Below are positions 5,448 through 6,901 of a DNA stretch of 6,901 nt, piece after piece. The stretch is from NCBI GenBank assembly GCA_002385825.1, contig DGEG01000038.1, positions 1 to 6,901 of the forward strand. The letters are read 5' to 3'. The stretch comes from Firmicutes bacterium UBA3932 (GTDB lineage: Bacteria > Bacillota > Clostridia > Peptostreptococcales > Anaerovoracaceae). The notes under the pieces are model-generated. The model worked only from the letters and a program-made list of their open reading frames with translations, searched no databases and was not told where the DNA came from. The position numbers and the translations under genes are program-made. The stretch's first letter is position 1; every line of letters begins with the position of its first letter.

Positions 5448-6815
5448 TTAGCCGAGGTATTTCCGTATGGCAGCTGCGACGATGTCCATGGAAGTTTCCA
5501 ATTCGCTCTCGCTTATGATCAGAGGGGGCGCCAGGGTCAGCACGTTCCCCTGGGAAACTTTATAGCTCAAGCCGTTGGCCAGGCATTCATACAAAATCTT
5601 TTCCGCATTTTCGATGTCCTTTTCTTTGGTCTTCCGGTCTTTTACCAACTCCACCGCCGCGAGGCAACCGATGACCCTTACATCTCCCACTCCTTGATAG
5701 TTTTCTTTCAGGCTTTCCAGCCTTTTTATGAAAACATGATTTAGCTTTGCCACATGCTCCAGGACCCGGTTTTCCTCTATGTATTCAATGAGAGCCAGGC
5801 CTACCGCACATCCCAAGGGGCTTTTTTCATGGGTGTAATGTCCCAGGGATACATCCTGGCAGACATTGAATTTGTCCTTGGCGATGACTGCGGAAATCGG
5901 GTACAGGCTTCCTCCCAAGCCTTTCCCCACAACCAGAATATCCGGCACAATGTCGTAGTTTTGGAAAGCAAACATCTTACCCGTCCTGCCAAAAGCGGTG
6001 GGTATTTCATCGAAGATCAAGACAACATCGTAGCGATCGCAGATCTCTCTAAGCCTTGTGTAATACTCCTTCGGAGGAATCTGCACATCCGTACACCGAA
6101 CGGGTTCCATCAGGATAGCTCCTATATCGCCTTCGCATTTACACACATATTCAATATAATCGAGGCATTTTAATTGACAGCTTTCACACTCTCCAAACAT
6201 GCAGCGGTAAGAATTAAAGGGCATCACATGCTCAGCACCGGGCAGCAGGGGACCGATTCCGCATCTGAAATGGGCTTCTCCACCGACGGAAATCGCATCG
6301 AGAGACGCGCCGTGAAAGGAATCCCACAGAGAGATCGTCTTGAATTTGCCGGTGGCTTTGCGCACCAGTTTCAATGCAACGCCGATGGAAGTGGCTCCCG
6401 ACGGAGTAAAGAGGACCCGATAGCCTTCCGAAGGCATTAACGAGCTCAGTTTCTTTGCCAGAGCCGTTGCTGTTCTGTTTGCATAACGCCTCGGAGAAAA
6501 AGAAAGGGTCTCAATCTGTTTATACAAAGCCTCAACAAGATAGGGGTGATTATACCCCAGCTGATGGACGCTGTTGCCGTGAAAGTCCATAAACTTCCTT
6601 CCGTCATCATCTATGATGTAAATTCCCTCCGCTTTTTTGATGATGTTCAGGCAAGGGGTAGACAAAGCCTGTTCTATAAAGTATTTCCGGTCTTCCTCAA
6701 GCAGCTCTTTTGTTTTTTCACTCAAAAAGGCATTCTGCCAGACAATACGCTGTTCGGTTAAATTCACATCTCCTTCAGTCCGGCTGATCCGTTCCTCATT
6801 GTTATTCTTTTCCAT
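5448..6815 (-). CDS. Class III aminotransferase-family PLP enzyme, PbfA-like (probable hydroxy-aminoethylphosphonate ammonia-lyase)
   Basis: A 455-residue cytosolic fold-type I PLP enzyme. Visible: EGDVNLTEQRIVWQ (14-27) and STPCL (52-56) at the N-terminus, DFHGNSVHQLGYNHP (77-91), the PLP-phosphate segment SGATS (139-143), SLWDSFHGASLDAISVGGEA (162-181), LIFDEIPTAFGRTG (266-279) with Asp269, VVGKGLGG (295-302) with Schiff-base Lys298, and GHYTHEKSP (325-333). From memory this pattern is that of PbfA, which releases ammonia from (R)-1-hydroxy-2-aminoethylphosphonate to give phosphonoacetaldehyde; a generic omega-aminotransferase is the alternative. No other phosphonate gene is in the window. 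A cysteine-rich insert, Cys205-x4-Cys210-x2-Cys213-x3-Cys217, may bind a metal. The ATG at 6815 was chosen over an in-frame GTG at 6854 because GGGAGGGA (6821-6828) lies about 6 nt upstream. No terminator was seen after its stop. Confidence 0.75.
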   Translation of the reverse strand: MEKNNNEERISRTEGDVNLTEQRIVWQNAFLSEKTKELLEEDRKYFIEQALSTPCLNIIKKAEGIYIIDDDGRKFMDFHGNSVHQLGYNHPYLVEALYKQIETLSFSPRRYANRTATALAKKLSSLMPSEGYRVLFTPSGATSIGVALKLVRKATGKFKTISLWDSFHGASLDAISVGGEAHFRCGIGPLLPGAEHVMPFNSYRCMFGECESCQLKCLDYIEYVCKCEGDIGAILMEPVRCTDVQIPPKEYYTRLREICDRYDVVLIFDEIPTAFGRTGKMFAFQNYDIVPDILVVGKGLGGSLYPISAVIAKDKFNVCQDVSLGHYTHEKSPLGCAVGLALIEYIEENRVLEHVAKLNHVFIKRLESLKENYQGVGDVRVIGCLAAVELVKDRKTKEKDIENAEKILYECLANGLSYKVSQGNVLTLAPPLIISESELETSMDIVAAAIRKYLG

Positions 6816-6849
6816 GCTATTCCCTCCCCGATCCGGATTTTCAATCAGC

Positions 6850-6890
6850 ACCACCCGTCTAACGGGGGGTTTGCTCAGGGCTATAAGCCC
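6850..6890. repeat. Tandem hairpins resembling an IS200/IS605-type element end
   Basis: Hairpin 1: ACCACCCGT (6850-6858) pairs with ACGGGGGGT (6862-6870), 8 of 9 pairs, loop CTA. Hairpin 2: GGGCT (6878-6882) pairs with AGCCC (6886-6890), loop ATA. The pair, separated by TTGCTCA, lies 35 nt upstream of the PbfA-like ATG and runs to the window edge. From memory, subterminal CCACCC/GGGTGG hairpins followed by a GGGCTATAAGCCC-like hairpin occur at ends of clostridial IS200/IS605 elements. The hairpins are seen; the element identity is an inference, and no transposase is in view. Confidence 0.35.
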
Positions 6891-6901
6891 GTGATACCGG
6901 C

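Noticed and set aside
4224..6815. Functional channelling of ammonia from the PbfA-like enzyme to the amidotransferase-less GMP synthase
   Set aside because: Attractive because the genes are adjacent, but guaA has its own promoter and a 240-bp gap separates them; nothing in the sequence supports coupling.
6816..6854. GTG start for the PbfA-like protein
   Set aside because: It overlaps hairpin 1 and has no ribosome binding site; the ATG at 6815 follows GGGAGGGA.
6838..6901. Cyclic-di-GMP-I or fluoride riboswitch before the PbfA-like gene
   Set aside because: GAGCAAACC recalls part of the GEMM motif, but the downstream GACGCAAAGC-type core is missing; the fluoride consensus does not fit either.

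Overview
The window looks like a stretch of chromosome from an anaerobic, low-to-moderate-GC Gram-positive bacterium, probably a member of the Clostridia (Eubacteriales). This is inferred from strong GGAGG-type ribosome binding sites with A-rich spacers, sigma-A promoters with 17-nt spacing, a flavoprotein with a compact iron-sulfur cysteine motif, a clostridial-style zincin-like protein and a GMP synthase whose sequence reads like those of clostridia. No rRNA, tRNA, CRISPR or intact transposase is present.

Layout, left to right: a rightward-type terminator at 20-44; a two-gene leftward operon (64-1749) for threonine aldolase and, 18 nt behind it, an Isf-like iron-sulfur/FMN flavoprotein; a 415-bp divergent intergenic region holding the operon's structured leader and promoter, a GC-rich 142-bp inverted-repeat element (1921-2062) and the extended -10 promoter of the next gene; a rightward NhaC-family membrane antiporter (2165-3511); a convergent small zincin-like metallopeptidase (3564-3935); a 288-bp AT-rich gap with a switch-like pair of alternative hairpins and the guaA terminator; guaA (4224-5207, leftward, GTG start) with its own promoter but no glutamine amidotransferase domain; a 240-bp gap; and a class III aminotransferase-family PLP enzyme (5448-6815, leftward) that resembles PbfA, an ammonia-lyase of aminophosphonate breakdown. 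Its upstream flank, at the window edge, carries two tandem hairpins that look like the end of an IS200/IS605-type element.

The genes are mostly metabolic: threonine to glycine plus acetaldehyde, redox chemistry, ion or solute exchange, XMP to GMP, and PLP-dependent amine chemistry. They do not form one pathway. No obviously new defence or mobile system is visible. The points most worth a second look are the amidotransferase-less GMP synthase, the 1921-2062 inverted-repeat element, the threonine aldolase leader with a sequestered ribosome binding site, and the hairpins in front of the PbfA-like gene.
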